Shown one piece after another: positions 45,606 through 57,293 of a stretch of DNA of 64,000 nucleotides (its first letter is position 1; every line of letters begins with the position of its first letter). The stretch covers positions 34,140 through 98,139 of the forward strand of contig NW_006766908.1 of NCBI RefSeq assembly GCF_000275845.1. The letters are read 5' to 3'. This DNA is from Dichomitus squalens LYAD-421 SS1 (taxonomy: Eukaryota; Basidiomycota; Agaricomycetes; Polyporales; Polyporaceae). The notes under the pieces were generated by a model, which was not told where the DNA came from, made no database searches, and saw only the letters and a program-made list of their open reading frames with translations. The position numbers and the translations under genes are program-made.

Positions 45606-45945
45606 AGGGAGACATGAAGTGGGTACAATGCGTAGGCCTCATCAACGAGAATTTGAACCCAGTCATGTCAATACTTTTCCGTTCTCCTCAAGGTACCTGG
45701 TACTTATTGGCCCTAGTGGACGAGGGCTCATAAACTTCCCACTTACGCTCCGAACCAATGTCGGGCCCCGTTGAGCCATTTTGAGCGATGCTGGAGCATG
45801 CAGCACGCATAACTGTGTGCGGTTTATCATGGTCACTGTACTGCTTTCTTTAAATCACATTACTTCCTTCCACAATTACAAGATTCGATCTGGACCTATG
45901 GTGCTTAGAGAACCCTGCAACCCGCCATGCAGACCATTGGGCGCA
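45606..45945. other. Convergent intergenic spacer
   Basis: Lies between the ends of the F-box gene and the minus-strand HNH gene. Nothing else recognised. Confidence 0.5.
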
Positions 45946-47493
45946 CTATGTCTGGCGCTTCCTGGTGCGCGTGGAACGCCTGAGCGGAAGAGCGGTCTGC
46001 CCTTGGTTCCCGCGGGAGCCACCTGGGAACGTCCCTTCCCCGGAAGGTACACCGCCCGCGTTCCTGTCGGATGGATTTGAGTCTCTATCCCCCAGAGTCG
46101 TGAATACTCTGCCTTGGATACCCGACGTCAATTCAGGAGGTAAAATGGTCCCGGAAGGGAGACCGTCATCCTCGTCATCATCCTCGTCGTCATCAACATC
46201 GTTGATGAACGCGGGCGCATGCTGATTGAAGGTGATGTCCTCGATGCTGAAGTTTTCGAGGATGTCAATCACCTGGTCTCGTATGGCGATAGGAGTCGAT
46301 GGGATTTGGGTTTCCATCGAAGTCTCTAGTGGCACAATATCGGGGATGCTCTCGTCGTCCTCGTTGAAGGATGTATCGGCAAATGTGGAGATGTCGTATG
46401 AGTTGTTGCTGTCCTCGGCCATTAGAGTTGTCGCCTGAGCCAGCATGCGGGCCATGGCATCTTTGGAATCCAAAGATTGATATTGAGGGATGTTGAAGGC
46501 GAAAACTTCATGAAACTCCAGTAATTTCTTTCGATATACCCATGATGCCATATGGACCTGCTTTCCTCCAGGAAGTTCGACCTTGAAAGGTGACCAAAAA
46601 CCTCCAATTGTGCATGCGCTCTTCGCAGCAAGCACAGCCATGCGTGGCTTGGTCTCGATATTCGAAAGATCCAGGATTCCAACCAGGCCATCTTCAGTTT
46701 CTCTCCATGTGACTAATGTCTCCTGCGGAACACGAATCCTCTCCTGTCTGATAATTGGAGGGAATTCGTCCTCATAATGCTCACTGAGAACACTGAGGCG
46801 GTTTAGGACCCCCCCAATTGCAAGGTCATTTTTCTGGTTAGGGCTTCCCGAATATTTCGTGAAGAAGATCACTACATGATCTGGCTCGTCCTAAAAATTA
46901 TGCACAGTTAGCGGCATAAAGTTGACGGATGTGAGATAGTATTCAACACTACTACGTACCTCTTTTTCAGGTAGAGTTCGGATCTTGGCATGCCCATCTG
47001 GCTGACCCCGCCTATCTAATTCCTTCTGTATGGCATTCTGGAGCCACGAGAGAGGCGGACAGATTGCAAGTGCATCGTTATCATATAGGGCGTGGCAAGA
47101 TTTACACACTAACACAAGGAGGTGAGCAGGTGCACGGCGAGATGAAGCAAATGAGAGATGTGTGTGATGGACAATTGCAGAAATACGCAACTCACACAGT
47201 ATAAAATTCTCTTGGTCGGTCTTCTTGAATCCTCGTTCAAGTAATCCTGTACAGAACAGCCATACAAGCTGGATGTACAAGTATTGTCAGTTCAAGCAAA
47301 GTTGAAGAATAGAATGACTTACAGAGTAATTCTCGATCATGGTTCTCGAAACAATATGGGCGCACTGTGTATCTTCTGCGTGTCTGCACAAAGCGCACTT
47401 CTGGCCCCAATTCTTTCTCACTTCCTCTCTTTCACTGTCACTAAGATGGACGGAGCTTGTCACTGAGGCAACGTGTTCCTTGGGGATAGACAT
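45946..47493 (-). CDS. HNH-domain protein, putative nuclease
   Basis: Read on the minus strand from MSIPKEHVASVTSSVH (47493). A zinc-binding HNH core is visible: WGQKCALCRH (CxxC), then CAHIVSRTMIENYS, and after introns CKSCHALYDNDALAI (CxxCH) followed by PPLSWLQNAIQ. This pattern (CxxC..H..CxxCH) matches the HNH nuclease domain found in many uncharacterised Agaricomycete proteins. The C-terminal half after DLAIGGVLNRLSVLSEHYED is a family-specific region. It ends with a long acidic run (DDDEDDDEDDG) and a basic tail (RRSTRTRKRQT) that looks like a nuclear-localisation signal. Whether it is catalytically active is unknown. Introns have phase-consistent GT..AG ends near 47325, 47205 and 46900. 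Confidence 0.75.
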
Positions 47494-49065
47494 TGTGGGG
47501 TGATAGCTAGTTGTGTGGACGATAGGTGTGATTGAGTGCTGCGAGAATTGTGGAGGTCTATGCCGTTTGCTGTGTGTCGAGTGGGATTCTTAGTGGAAAG
47601 GCTACTTGAGCCCATGTCTCTTTATATTCTTGCAATCCTAGTTGAGGCGTAGGTTGGGGAGGTGGGTGCACCGGTATGAAGGCTGCTCTGATGTCATAGA
47701 GACGAGTGAGAATAAAATTGACGTGCAGAGATTTTGGTTTGCCTGTGCGGTTGCATAAACAGTGAACAGCTCACGCCTCAATAATACCATCATTCTATTA
47801 TTTGTGAGTAATCATTGTGGCGCGCGGTATGGTGGTCAGCATGAAGTCCGATGAAGACTAGCCCATGTAGCCAAGGCAGCAATATGTTACTCGAAGCCTC
47901 ACAACAGGAATTCATGCCTCGATCGACGAATGAAGTGATCTGTACACTGTGGTCCCTAATTTCTCACAGTTGAAACGCAGTATCATAATAGACATGTGTC
48001 GCTACTAAGGTGTACAAGTAAGCCATAATTGATAACACGTCATAGTTCTTTACTCCAACACCTAGGGCGTCCTCTGACGAAAACTAAATGTCCCAATCGC
48101 CAAGCAGAGCACATTGTGGCAAGCTGTCTTATCACCTTCAGTTGACGAACGATTGCGGTCGAAGCGCGGTAGTCCAAGGTATGGTTCTCAGTGTCAGGTA
48201 AGCCTGGGGAATGTCACACCGAGCGCTGGGTTCAACTTGAAGCACGTCTGGGCGCAGTGGGCCAGGAGATGCGCCTGACCCCACCATACATGCAATACTT
48301 GGATACAGCATGCTTCGCTACCACCGATGCAGTATGTTGTTTCCTTAGACAGATACCATTGAACAAACTTACCTCAGGAGTGCAATATTTGGGTTGCTCT
48401 AGGTAAATCAGCCAGGAGGTAGCAATGTACGAGACAGTAACTCAATATCTACATTCCTTGCAATCTCAGTTCATCCTCATATTCTCTGTGAAAAAGTGTT
48501 TGACCCTTCATGCATGTATCAATTGATGACTCCTTAGCCAATGCGTAATGTGTGTCTGAAATGATGTGACACGAGTGAGCGACGGAGGGAATATTTGAAA
48601 CTCTGCTACCATGCTATGATGTCTGCAAGTCTCTCAGAACAGCAATTGCGGCCGTGGCATTTGGGGCGATGTTGCCTTCGCGCAAGAGGAATGATTGATG
48701 ATTAGATCCCTGCACCATCTGGGCGTACGACCAGGTTCCCAATACGACATAGAAATGATGGTGTACCAGTTGACACACCATCAGGTTTGATCCCTTTGCC
48801 TCGTGTGAAGATGTTCAATACAAGCCTCTCAGTGAGATGAACGACCGCCTAAGTCTGTTGAATCTTGCGGAGATCGTATGCTGAAGATCATATCTTCTTC
48901 ACAGCTGCGCACATTCTTCGCGCTCGGACTCCACGGCGGCCACACAAGGCCTTCTGAGTAGCCATCAGCACGCCTCTCCATTTGATTCATCTGACAGATC
49001 GGAAATGCGAAAGCGATAGAGGCCCGCGCCTTATGGAGGGTAAGATGTTTTATGTCTCTTATGTC
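47494..49065. other. Gene-poor stretch of 1.6 kb
   Basis: No supported gene. Contains a third instance of CAATTGCGGCCG (48644), here in the context AGCAATTGCGGCCGTGGC, which may be a remnant or chance. Confidence 0.45.
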
Positions 49066-50207
49066 TTATTCCATGATCCAATCTTGGACCGTAAGGGTCA
49101 GTGTGCCAATTTCTGAGAACTTCTCTGCAGACTGCGACCCAGAGTTTTGATACGTGCAAAACGCGGTCCAAACCAACTTAAAACCTATTCGCAAGAGGCC
49201 TCCATTGCTTACGGTATCTGAATTCTGAACAAAAGGTAGTGAATTACCGGGGTTCGACGCCCTAGAGGATGGCTTCGGCAAGGCTACCATTCTGAGCGCG
49301 CCTGGAATGCGTGGGCAATTCGCCTCTGGTACCTGCTCCCAAACTACAACCTCAGTGCGATGGAGAAGCTTCGCGCGATGAAGCAGGGACACCAAAACCG
49401 CCATCCAGACACACCCTCCATCGGAATCTACTCGGAAGTAGTAACGCATCTGGATCGGAATATGGTAGACGTGTCTGTGCGGGTCCATCGCCGCATCCCA
49501 GCCCTTGGGCATCGTCCAACCCCACGTTACCTGCTGCCGGCTACCAGCGGGGTGATCGAGCAAATGCCTGATCTGCACTTAGACGGGTCCAGAGTGAGTG
49601 TCACGAGGTGATGAGACGCGATATTAGCTTTTTGGAGGCCTTGTGCTCGACAGCGGTCATGACTTGGAGAAGGTTGACGCTGCCTCGCGCTCAAAGAAGA
49701 ATGCATCGAAGATTGGGTTGTTGGGGGGTGCTGGGAACGCAGTGAGAGTTTCAACAGCGACTCAGCATCCACTAGGTGGCGCCAACCCACAGTGTAACGG
49801 GCGCCCATATCTGAGCTGGCTCCAAGGGATTCTCCCCGCCAAATGCCTCGTCGAACGCCCAGTATCACAGAGTGGCCCAGATCCGTCACATCAGTTCACT
49901 GCCCCAACGCCCTGCGGCCTGCTGAAACTCTATTCTGCACGGTGAAAGATGCACTTCTGATTGCATGTGCGTGATGGGCAGCGGCGCACCGGAGTACCGA
50001 GCTGTGCATCACTGGAGAAGTCGCCTCGTGTGAACTGCCAGACCCGTCCATCAGTGAAAGATTGAGCAGCATTTCCGAACGCGAGGCCATAGACAAATGA
50101 CGGTGGATGATCGTCTCAAAGAGGTAACCGCGGAAGATAAAAGACTCCGCAGTGAAGTAGCAGAGCAAGAAGAGGTGGCGGGCCTGTCTATCCTCTAAAT
50201 GGCGCAA
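49066..50207 (-). pseudogene. Decayed gene with Crinkler-like C-terminal motifs
   Basis: Minus strand. Protein-like pieces occur in order but in different frames with stops between. First FTAESFIFRGYLFETIIHRH and LSMASRSEMLLNLSLMDG (from about 50150), then DFSSDAQLGTPVRRCPS-like sequence, then PNNPIFDAFFFERGSVNLLQ and VMTAVEHKASKKLI (about 49760-49640), then HLLDHPAGSRQQVTWGW and HVYHIPIQMRYYF. The sequence GYLFE..H, then NxPxFDAFF, then LQ(M/V)T...H is what I recall from Crinkler-like proteins of basidiomycetes, which are thought to carry an NTPase/nuclease-like fold. Some breaks may be introns, but at least two in-frame stops inside conserved parts suggest decay. Low certainty on family. 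Confidence 0.4.
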
Positions 50208-50807
50208 GGCGACCTTGACCCCTCAGCGACCCCTTCCGACCTGACCTCCATATTGAAGCTGTCGCTAGTGAAGATTGTCTTGGTACGCGGATCATCCCAA
50301 GCTCTGCATAGGGATGAGGGCGATGATCCGGTGGGAAAGGAGGTGTGCATATCATCGATCATCGGCTGAACCTTCCTAAGTAGTAAAACGACTCCGATAG
50401 GACAACATACTGTGCGAAATTTTTGTTGCAGGCGCTATAGTAGCTCTCTACGAGGCGCAGGTACCAGAGTCAAACGTGGGGCTCGCATCATCACTCTCCC
50501 GTTGCGTGATTCGTCTCTCCTACATCAGGTCTTCAACGCTCAGGCTGCTCAAACGTGTATAAGTATCTGGAATAGGCATATAATATGAATCAATGTGAGT
50601 TCGTGGATCAGAATACATACCATTCCCGGCGGCATCCGTATAATTTACATGGTCTCTGCCACAGCGATACACGAACAAACGAGAGCGATGTATGGATATA
50701 CTTGTGTCAGACGAGTCAACCCCCGAGATCGAAGGGAGGTTTGCTTGAACGAGCCACTCGATCTGGATCATCTTTGAAATAGATAACACGGTTGATGCGT
50801 ACGAGAC
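50208..50807. other. Intergenic, 0.6 kb
   Basis: No gene recognised. Ends with the left target duplication ACGAGAC (50801-50807). Confidence 0.45.
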
Positions 50808-51504
50808 GAGTAGCCTACAACGAGGTATGTAAACCTCTGGGATATCGGGCCAGGGAGGTATGAGACCTCCCAACCACGCATATGATTGGCTGTCAGCCTA
50901 GGACATCAATACGGGCGCATCAAATTTTGATAGCTGGACCGGTGTACATACTCGAGGCAACTTCAAGGAGCTCGAATAAAAACCATACTCCCTCTGAGGA
51001 GGTCGCAGTAGTTGACGAGGCAGCATTTTTCCAACATGTGAAGAGTGTTGTGCAGGCGTGGCGGGTGGGGGACGCGCGACGCAAAAGACCACCGACGCTG
51101 TCACCACGGGCGCATCAGCGCGCTAGTTTTGATGATCAAAGTTCTCAATCAGCATTGTGGCGTTTGATGCCAGATTTAGGGTTTGCGCGAAGAGGACCCG
51201 CCATTCGTGCTCCCTCCCCTCCCTCGCTGCGCTCGGGGGGTCCCCCGAGCCGGGAGCACTCAGGCGGGCACTCTAAAGCCTCGTTCGCGCGATAAATACA
51301 GACGGCCTCCCCTTTGGGGGAGGAGGAGGTGTGAATAGCGCCTAACCCAAACCCGAACCCGAACCCTAACCGAACCCAAACCCAAACCCAAACCCTAACC
51401 GAAACTCTAACCGACGCGTATCACTAAGACCGCGTGGGTTGGGAGGTTTGATACCTCTCTGGCCCGATATCCCAGAGGTTTGCATACCTCGTTGTAGTCT
51501 CTAC
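50808..51504. mobile_element. 697-bp non-autonomous TIR element (E2), 7-bp TSD, telomere-like core
   Basis: Flanked by ACGAGAC at 50801-50807 and 51505-51511. The left arm CTACAACGAGGTATGTAAAC (from 50815) continues through ATATCGGGCCAGGGAGGTAT. It returns as reverse complement near 51430-51497 with few differences, giving arms of about 65 bp. The outer right end CCTCGTTGTAGTCTCTAC is identical to that of E1 (26811-26983). The interior holds a GC-rich palindromic stretch near 51211-51300 and an array of CCCTAAC/CCCAAA-type units at 51341-51413. An open frame at 50882-51295 has no features and low complexity, so I do not call it a gene. Confidence 0.85.
51341..51413. repeat. Degenerate telomere-like repeat array inside E2
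   Basis: Consecutive units such as CCTAACC, AAACCC, GAACCC and AACCCTAACC run for about 70 bp, resembling the fungal telomere repeat (CCCTAA)n with point changes. Seen directly. Located internally, not at a sequence end. Confidence 0.8.
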
Positions 51505-51599
51505 ACGAGACATGGGCGATCATACCTGACTATAACCCTTCAAGCTGTCGGGAATGAGGCGATACAGAGGAAAGAGAGCACTGCCGGGGATGTATCGAC

Positions 51600-52426
51600 A
51601 TAGAGGAACTGCATTCCTTGTGAGTGCTTTCTCCCTACTGATCAACTAATTCACTGGGGCTGAGCTTGAACAGTGTGCGACGCGCATATGAAGGACTTGC
51701 ATCGGGGGGTTTTCATCTTGTGCCCTCCCATGAGGGACCTCTTGCTTCTTCAGGAGTGGGAATGCAAAGACTGGAGCGAGAGGGTCGAAGGGAAGGAGAT
51801 ACGAGACAGGACAGTGCCGCCTCCGCACGTGAGCCCCTACCATCCCTGTTCCGATTGCTATTCGTTTGACAGATGAACAAACTGTTTGGAAGATGTTGAC
51901 TGGCCGCTTAGCGTCTGTATGGATCACGATGACCCATACCACCGGGAATTTCATATCCAACATTTACTGGGACTGCAGAGGTATGGGCCACCGGACAGGT
52001 GGCACCTTCCCTCCCCGTATCTATCTCCAGAAGGAAAATAGCAAGTATACAATCGAAAAAGAGTCAATGGGGTTCCATGCCGTGCATGACGGAAAGCTCA
52101 GCCTGGAATTTCAGTTCAATATTCCAGGGAAGGCATGGCGTCTCAACCCTTACGCGGCCCTTGTTCGAGCCTTGGAAGTCATAGGAAGTGCCTATGCTCC
52201 AGTCGAGCTTGTCGTGGCCAACTTTCCAGAGATCAGCCCCGGGGACTCTTTGACACTCGTAGAGAATCCTGCCGAGGAGTACTTGAAGGTGTTGCTTCTC
52301 CTGCGTGGCTTGTACTCAAGGACGGAAGAGGATTTGAACTCTGAACGTCGCGCGAGAGCTGGTGGGATGACCGCTCATATATATGTGACGCCGACTGACA
52401 TCGTGACTCCAGGAGATCTCACATGA
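51600..52426 (+). CDS. Unknown protein, 5' part unresolved
   Basis: The last exon (from about 51880 to TGA at 52424-52426) encodes a coherent globular-looking sequence: WKMLTGRLASVWITMTHTTG, TFPPRIYLQKENSKYTIEKE, AWRLNPYAALVRALEVIGSA, PVELVVANFPEISPGDSL and EEYLKVLLLLRGLYSRTEED. Upstream, 51670-51830 is open in two frames (one giving DLHRGVFILCPPMRDLLLLQ, another VRRAYEGLASGGFHLVPSHE), and each can be spliced to the last exon with different acceptors. I cannot choose, nor find the start. Family not recognised. It is convergent with the next gene, 110 bp away. Confidence 0.5.
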
Positions 52427-52536
52427 TGTGTTTGTAGGAGCAAGCGATGTGGCAACGACACCGCGACGAGTTAAACATAGTCTGTATTCAATCTTGGCTG
52501 TAATGAAGCTATCTGCGACGCTGTACAGTACAATTA

Positions 52537-53443
52537 TCAGGCATGTGGCAGGGGTTCATTGCTATACGAGATCATTAAGCCCATCTCATTCCAACCCGCG
52601 CGAATGTCCAGGCATTCCTGCTCGATCGACTTCAAATTCGTGTCTGGCAGCGGGACATACACAGAATTGAGCATTCGTAACCCGACAGCGAAGACCACGT
52701 AAGGATTCAGCGCGAGCTGTTTGAAACGCTGTATGACGCGAACGCCAGTCCGCTCGCCACCTAGGATAACATTTGGGATGGGGGGCATGTGCTGCGGCAT
52801 GAAGATGAGAACATCGAAGCTTGGGCGATCTGACTGCATGTCCGTCCAGTTCTTCACCTGCTCAATAGTTGTGAGATCACATACTGAGTCCAGTCTATCC
52901 ACTAGTGTGCCATCCTCCCTAATGCCAGTCGCGTTGCCGATGGCTTTCGGATCTGGGCCGGGGGATGCTCCTTGCAGGTCGTTTGCTAAGCGCCAGACGG
53001 TCGTTGCCTCAGTGTGCCTCATTCTGGACCGGACGTCAGCGCTGGGAAACCAACGCCACACGTCTTTTCTATAGGCATCTGCATGAGGCTTACATACTGG
53101 ACAGAAATATCAGCGCCGCTTCGCTACGCCTCACATTGATTTATTTGAGACTGACACATCATGCGGTTCCCGGGGTGGTTTCGACCGAATGTCTTTGGTA
53201 TGAGCTTGAGCGATTCGAGCCATGGCAATGGCTTGTCCGGATCGACGGCGGATACGTCTGTCAGCGCAATCACTCGGAAGCAAGACATGACAACAGATCA
53301 CTCACGTTGTCTGCCGTGAAGTAGTCTCCGTGTGACAAACAAAGCCTGACTTTCTCTAGATCATCCTTGCCATCGCAAAGCTGGCATTTGTCGGGAGGTA
53401 TCTCCGAGCCTTCAACATCGTCTTCGTCTGAATAGTCGAGCAT
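52537..53443 (-). CDS. Unknown protein with Cys/His cluster
   Basis: Minus strand from a possible start MLDYSDEDDVEGSEIPPDKC (53443). The first exon has CQLCDGKDDLEKVRLCLSHG, a zinc-finger-like spacing. After two introns the frame continues CKPHADAYRKDVWRWFPSAD, TEATTVWRLANDLQ, TDMQSDRPSFDVLIFMPQHM, LNPYVVFAVGLRMLNSVYVP and ends ISYSNEPLPHA. The middle exon (about 53112-53280) is small and its frame is uncertain. An upstream start on a further exon is possible. Function unknown; family not recognised. Confidence 0.5.
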
Positions 53444-54006
53444 CGGGAACGCTGGAGCAGGAACCCGGGGTCAGCAGCAGAAGTATCATTAGAAGAGATG
53501 ATGAGGGGTTGAAAGTTGTACTTGCACGAAGACCCATTCGCATAATAAGACATCCTCAATCTCAGTGGACGGCTAGTTCTGACAGACGAGACGCGACGCG
53601 ATAGCTCAGTTTGAAGGCCGGGCACAGTGCGCCTAAGTTCACGGGTTGCCTCTTGCACCTGCTGTTCTCACGCGCTTTGGCGATAAATCGTCGCCGGCAA
53701 CGACATCGCGACATATAAAGATATCATGTTACGATCGATGTTGAGAGGGACTATCATTATGCTGTTCAAGATGAACATCGCGAATGGGGTGAGCAGGACG
53801 GCAGCGGCCCATCCTCCGACTGCTAGCTGCTTTACGAGATTCACACATAACGTACGAAAGCGTCCTCATGTGACTGTCCGCATTAATGCATTGCGAGGTA
53901 GACATCCTAGACAAATCAACAAACCGCATCGGATCTCCTCGACTTCCGCAATTCCATCCCTCTTTGCTTGAACTTCCCTATTATTGTCTGCGTCTCCTTT
54001 ACACGC
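53444..54006. other. Intergenic, 0.56 kb
   Basis: Between two minus-strand genes. An open frame at 53356-53658 on the minus strand may include a 5' exon of the preceding gene, but splicing does not fit. Nothing else seen. Confidence 0.4.
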
Positions 54007-55861
54007 TCACATGCCTCTCCATTGCGGCTGCTGCCCAGGGAAACCTGTAGGTTGCCCCCAGCCCGTTCCGCCGAACGCGTTTCCCGGCAAGCCGCCCATA
54101 CCCAGTCCCGCGTTCGACTGTGCAAACTGAGGTTGCTGCATGAACGGGGCGGGAGACGGCGACCCTCCGAATTGGGGCTGTGGCGAGCTGAAGGGCGTGA
54201 TGCCGGGCTGTGGCGAGGCTTGCATGGGGCTCAGCCCATACGGGTTTGGGTTTAGGTTCCCAGTCGGGGCCTGGCCGAGCGGCGATGACTGGAACATCGG
54301 CGAGCCTTGCATCTGTGCCAGAGGTTGGGGTTGGAACATCGGCGATGCTTGCGGATGCGCCTGCGGCTGAGGCGTGTACAGGGGCTGACTCGGCTGACTG
54401 AAAGATGAGGGTGCGAAGGAGGGTTGGGAAATGCCGAGATTCGTGGATGGAAGAGAAGATGGCGCGGCGAATGGAGACGGAATCGTGTTCTGTGAAAGGA
54501 AGGTTGATGGAGCGGAGAGTCCACCGCCCATGGTGGACTGGGGCTGGAACATGGACGGAGAGGTTCCCGGCACCCCGAGGGTTGAGTTCATGCCGCTCAA
54601 CGACATGTTAGACAAGCCGGTGTGGAGACTCATGCTCCGTGGTGTGCCCCCAGGGAAAGCACCCGTGGGCTGCTGAGTCAAGGAGGAGGGGAAGTGGTTG
54701 TTCGGGCTGACAGAGAGACCGGAGAATTGGTTGGGTACGGAGAGGCTACTAGGGTGAGGTACGTTGATAGCTTGTGTTGCCGGAGAGGATACGAACTGTA
54801 GAGGAAGGGACGAATTTGTAGCGGGAGCTTGCAGCTGTGCGAGGTCATTCCATACGGGGTTGCTCAATTGGTGCGACTGCTGGGGCGGTGATGTGGTCGA
54901 CTGTGGAGGGAGCTGTTGTGGCATCTGAATAGGCTGAGGTGCAGGATGCGGAGGAGCGATGGGTTGGGATACAGAGCGAGGTTGCGACTGGTTAGCTACA
55001 GCAGCGGACGGGGTCGAACTCGAAGATGTAGGGAACGCAGGCGCGGGTGCTGGTCGCGATACGGACGAGGACGATGAGGCTGACGGCGGCATCGTGGCTG
55101 ACCGCGGAGGCACCGGAGACAGTCTATCGGATGCAGACCTCGAGGGGCCCAGAAGCGCAGCAACCTGTGCGGAGCGTGTGACGAAGGACTTGTACTGGTA
55201 CTTTGCTTCGCGGGTGTTGGTCACTCGAAGATAAAGACCAAGGATGTAGGACTGTACTCACACCGAATATACTTCTCCAGATCGCTGTCCCTTTCCGACT
55301 CAATCATGTTCGTAGGTGGCGGATGCTTCGTCTCGTCGGGGTTGTAGTGCGCATTAGACTTGGAATTTCCCATAGACCTCATGAACTGGCATACAAATCG
55401 TCGACGGTCCCATCCCAGGAGACGATGAACGCATACGTACCTCGACTTGCTCCTTCGTCCAAGTATCCATGGTCAAGCTCTTCCTGTAGACGGAATGTTA
55501 TACTGCGAGAGCCCACACAAAGCGCGACCCTACCTACACCTTTGATATGTGTGTACCCATCTTGCGGTGAATGCTCGCGCAGCCGACACTGTGATCCATC
55601 ACAGGCCAACGCATATTGAGGATCCTTCTCCCAACATAATTCATGGATCGACACGCGGAAACTCACCAAAGGAAGATGCCGAGGTTGTATGATGCCCATC
55701 GTGGGTTCCGGTTCTTGCAATCAGCGCACAAGTCTGGATGGGTTGAGTACGCTTACGAAGGGAACTCGTGCACAATTAACGAACTGACCATTCCCCGGCT
55801 GGCTGACGAGCTCCATGAGAGCTCGCTGATTTCGCTCCGCAGCTATCTTGTTGATCGACAT
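54007..55861 (-). CDS. ArfGAP-domain protein (SMAP/Age2-like)
   Basis: GTPase-activating protein for Arf small GTPases in vesicle traffic. Minus-strand start at 55861 (MSINKIAAERNQRALMELVS). The zinc finger is CADCKNRNPRWASYNLGIFL then CVGCASIHRKMGTHISKVKS, i.e. CxxC-x16-CxxC with the arginine of ASIHRKMG that serves as the catalytic finger in the family. LTMDTWTKEQVEFMRSMGN and YNPDETKHPPPTNMIESERD follow, then EKYIRAKYQYKSFV. The exons join through short introns, one with a GTAGGT donor. The remaining 370 residues are P/Q/S/N-rich low complexity (many PSPMFQPQ and GISQPSFAPSS-like units), probably disordered and binding coat or clathrin proteins. The stop is at 54007-54009. Confidence 0.92.
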
Positions 55862-57217
55862 AATTCCCTAGCACAGAGAGTAGACCCAAGCACGGAGTCC
55901 GAGTATACAGCCTAGTAAGACAGAGATGGATAAAGAGATAAGACGAGGGGAGAGCCCGAGAGAGAACGCAGAAGGTCGTCGTCGGAGTCGGTGAATATGC
56001 CTCAGCGGGCGCTAGCTGCACCCGAAGCAGCTCGTCTCGATGCCATCACCTTGCTTACACCTCTGACGACAGTCTGCAAAGCACGGATGAGTAACAACGC
56101 AGCGAAGTCCGGAGGGAAAGATATACATACGTAGCTGACATGGATCCCGGCGGTTTAAAGATGGGGCGAGGGTCCGCTTGTCTTGGATCTCTCATGGTGA
56201 GTCCCTCCGTATTGTAGCGGAACTGTTGGATGCTCGCTAGTAATGAAGCTTCGTCCTACGGGCAGAGTCTATGGCGATCAATGCTATGTCTTGCGGTCTG
56301 TAACAGAGTGCATACTCGCTGACGATATGTCGTTGCGCATCCCCGTACCCGAACAACCATGGTCCTTCCAGACATCCACTCTGCGTGCCTTTTCCGGTAA
56401 CGGCATGTTGTACAGGTATATCAGTGAATGTCCGCCCAAGACACCAATGAGAGTCAGGTGTGTCCGTGAGGCAAGCGGGCTGTACGCCATGAGGCCCGTT
56501 CGTATAGCTCTCATCCACAAACTCGATCGGATCCTGTGCGTCATGCACTTCTTACGGTCGCCCGCTGGGCCGCTCAAAGTCATAACGTCAGAAGAACATA
56601 GACTTGAATCGCCTTCACTCGCTAATGATGTACAGTGTGTTCACGTGTACAACCAATGAAACGATCGCAGCTCTAACAGTGAGTCACTGCCTTTCCTAGG
56701 ACGCGAATCTGGGACTTGAGATTGAATAACTTGCTTTAGGGTACTGTAATTACGTCTTACCCCCCAGCGTTCGTGGCTTCCCTCATGACACGCACGTCTT
56801 CGGATACATATGCGATAGTTGAGTCACATTGACAGGAATTGGCATCCCAACCCAAAGAGCCTGTGAGCACCATTGCACCCTAGATAGGGGCAATTGTCAT
56901 GTATAGCAACCAAGTATTCGTATTCTAGTCAGGTTTGTCTTTCGCATGACATGTCACTCTCAGGATCGCATAATCACGGAGGTGAGTATTCTCAGGGTAT
57001 CGGGAATACGTGATTCATTTGTCTCTTCTAGTACAAGCCATGGCTGTTTCTACATAGGCGTGAGTCACATCCCAATTCAGTCTAATACTTCCTCTCGTCC
57101 CCCGTGTACGGATGAAATGAGTCGGGCTATGCCGATATAGCAGCATGGTGGTCGCCCCGGGTCCAATGCCCAGTAATCGATAATCCTATTAGCAGGGCGT
57201 CAAGGTCGCTGGTGAGC
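55862..57217. other. Gene-poor stretch of 1.4 kb
   Basis: Open frames on both strands at 56237-56659 overlap each other; neither shows a domain or splice continuation, so neither is called. The stretch should hold the divergent promoters of the ArfGAP and BTB genes. Confidence 0.45.
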
Positions 57218-57225
57218 ATATAAGA
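57218..57225 (+). promoter_or_regulatory. TATA-like box of BTB gene
   Basis: CATATAAG about 70 nt before the ATG at 57294. Confidence 0.5.
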
Positions 57226-57293
57226 ACTATGCTTCGGGCCCCAGAGATACAGAACCATTCCCTCTCCCTATCGTCGTTGGCTAGTGAACACTC

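Noticed and set aside
49230..49265. Possible tRNA T-arm (GGGGTTCGACGCCC)
   Set aside because: The flanking bases do not complete a T stem and no acceptor or anticodon arm is found at proper spacing.
50882..51295. 137-codon frame inside element E2
   Set aside because: Low complexity, lies within a non-autonomous element with palindromic GC-rich sequence, no domain.
51341..51413. True chromosome end
   Set aside because: The telomere-like units are degenerate and sit inside a TIR element with genes on both sides.
56237..56659. Overlapping plus and minus frames of 138 and 103 codons
   Set aside because: Neither has a recognisable feature or splice partners; one must be noise and there is nothing to choose between them.
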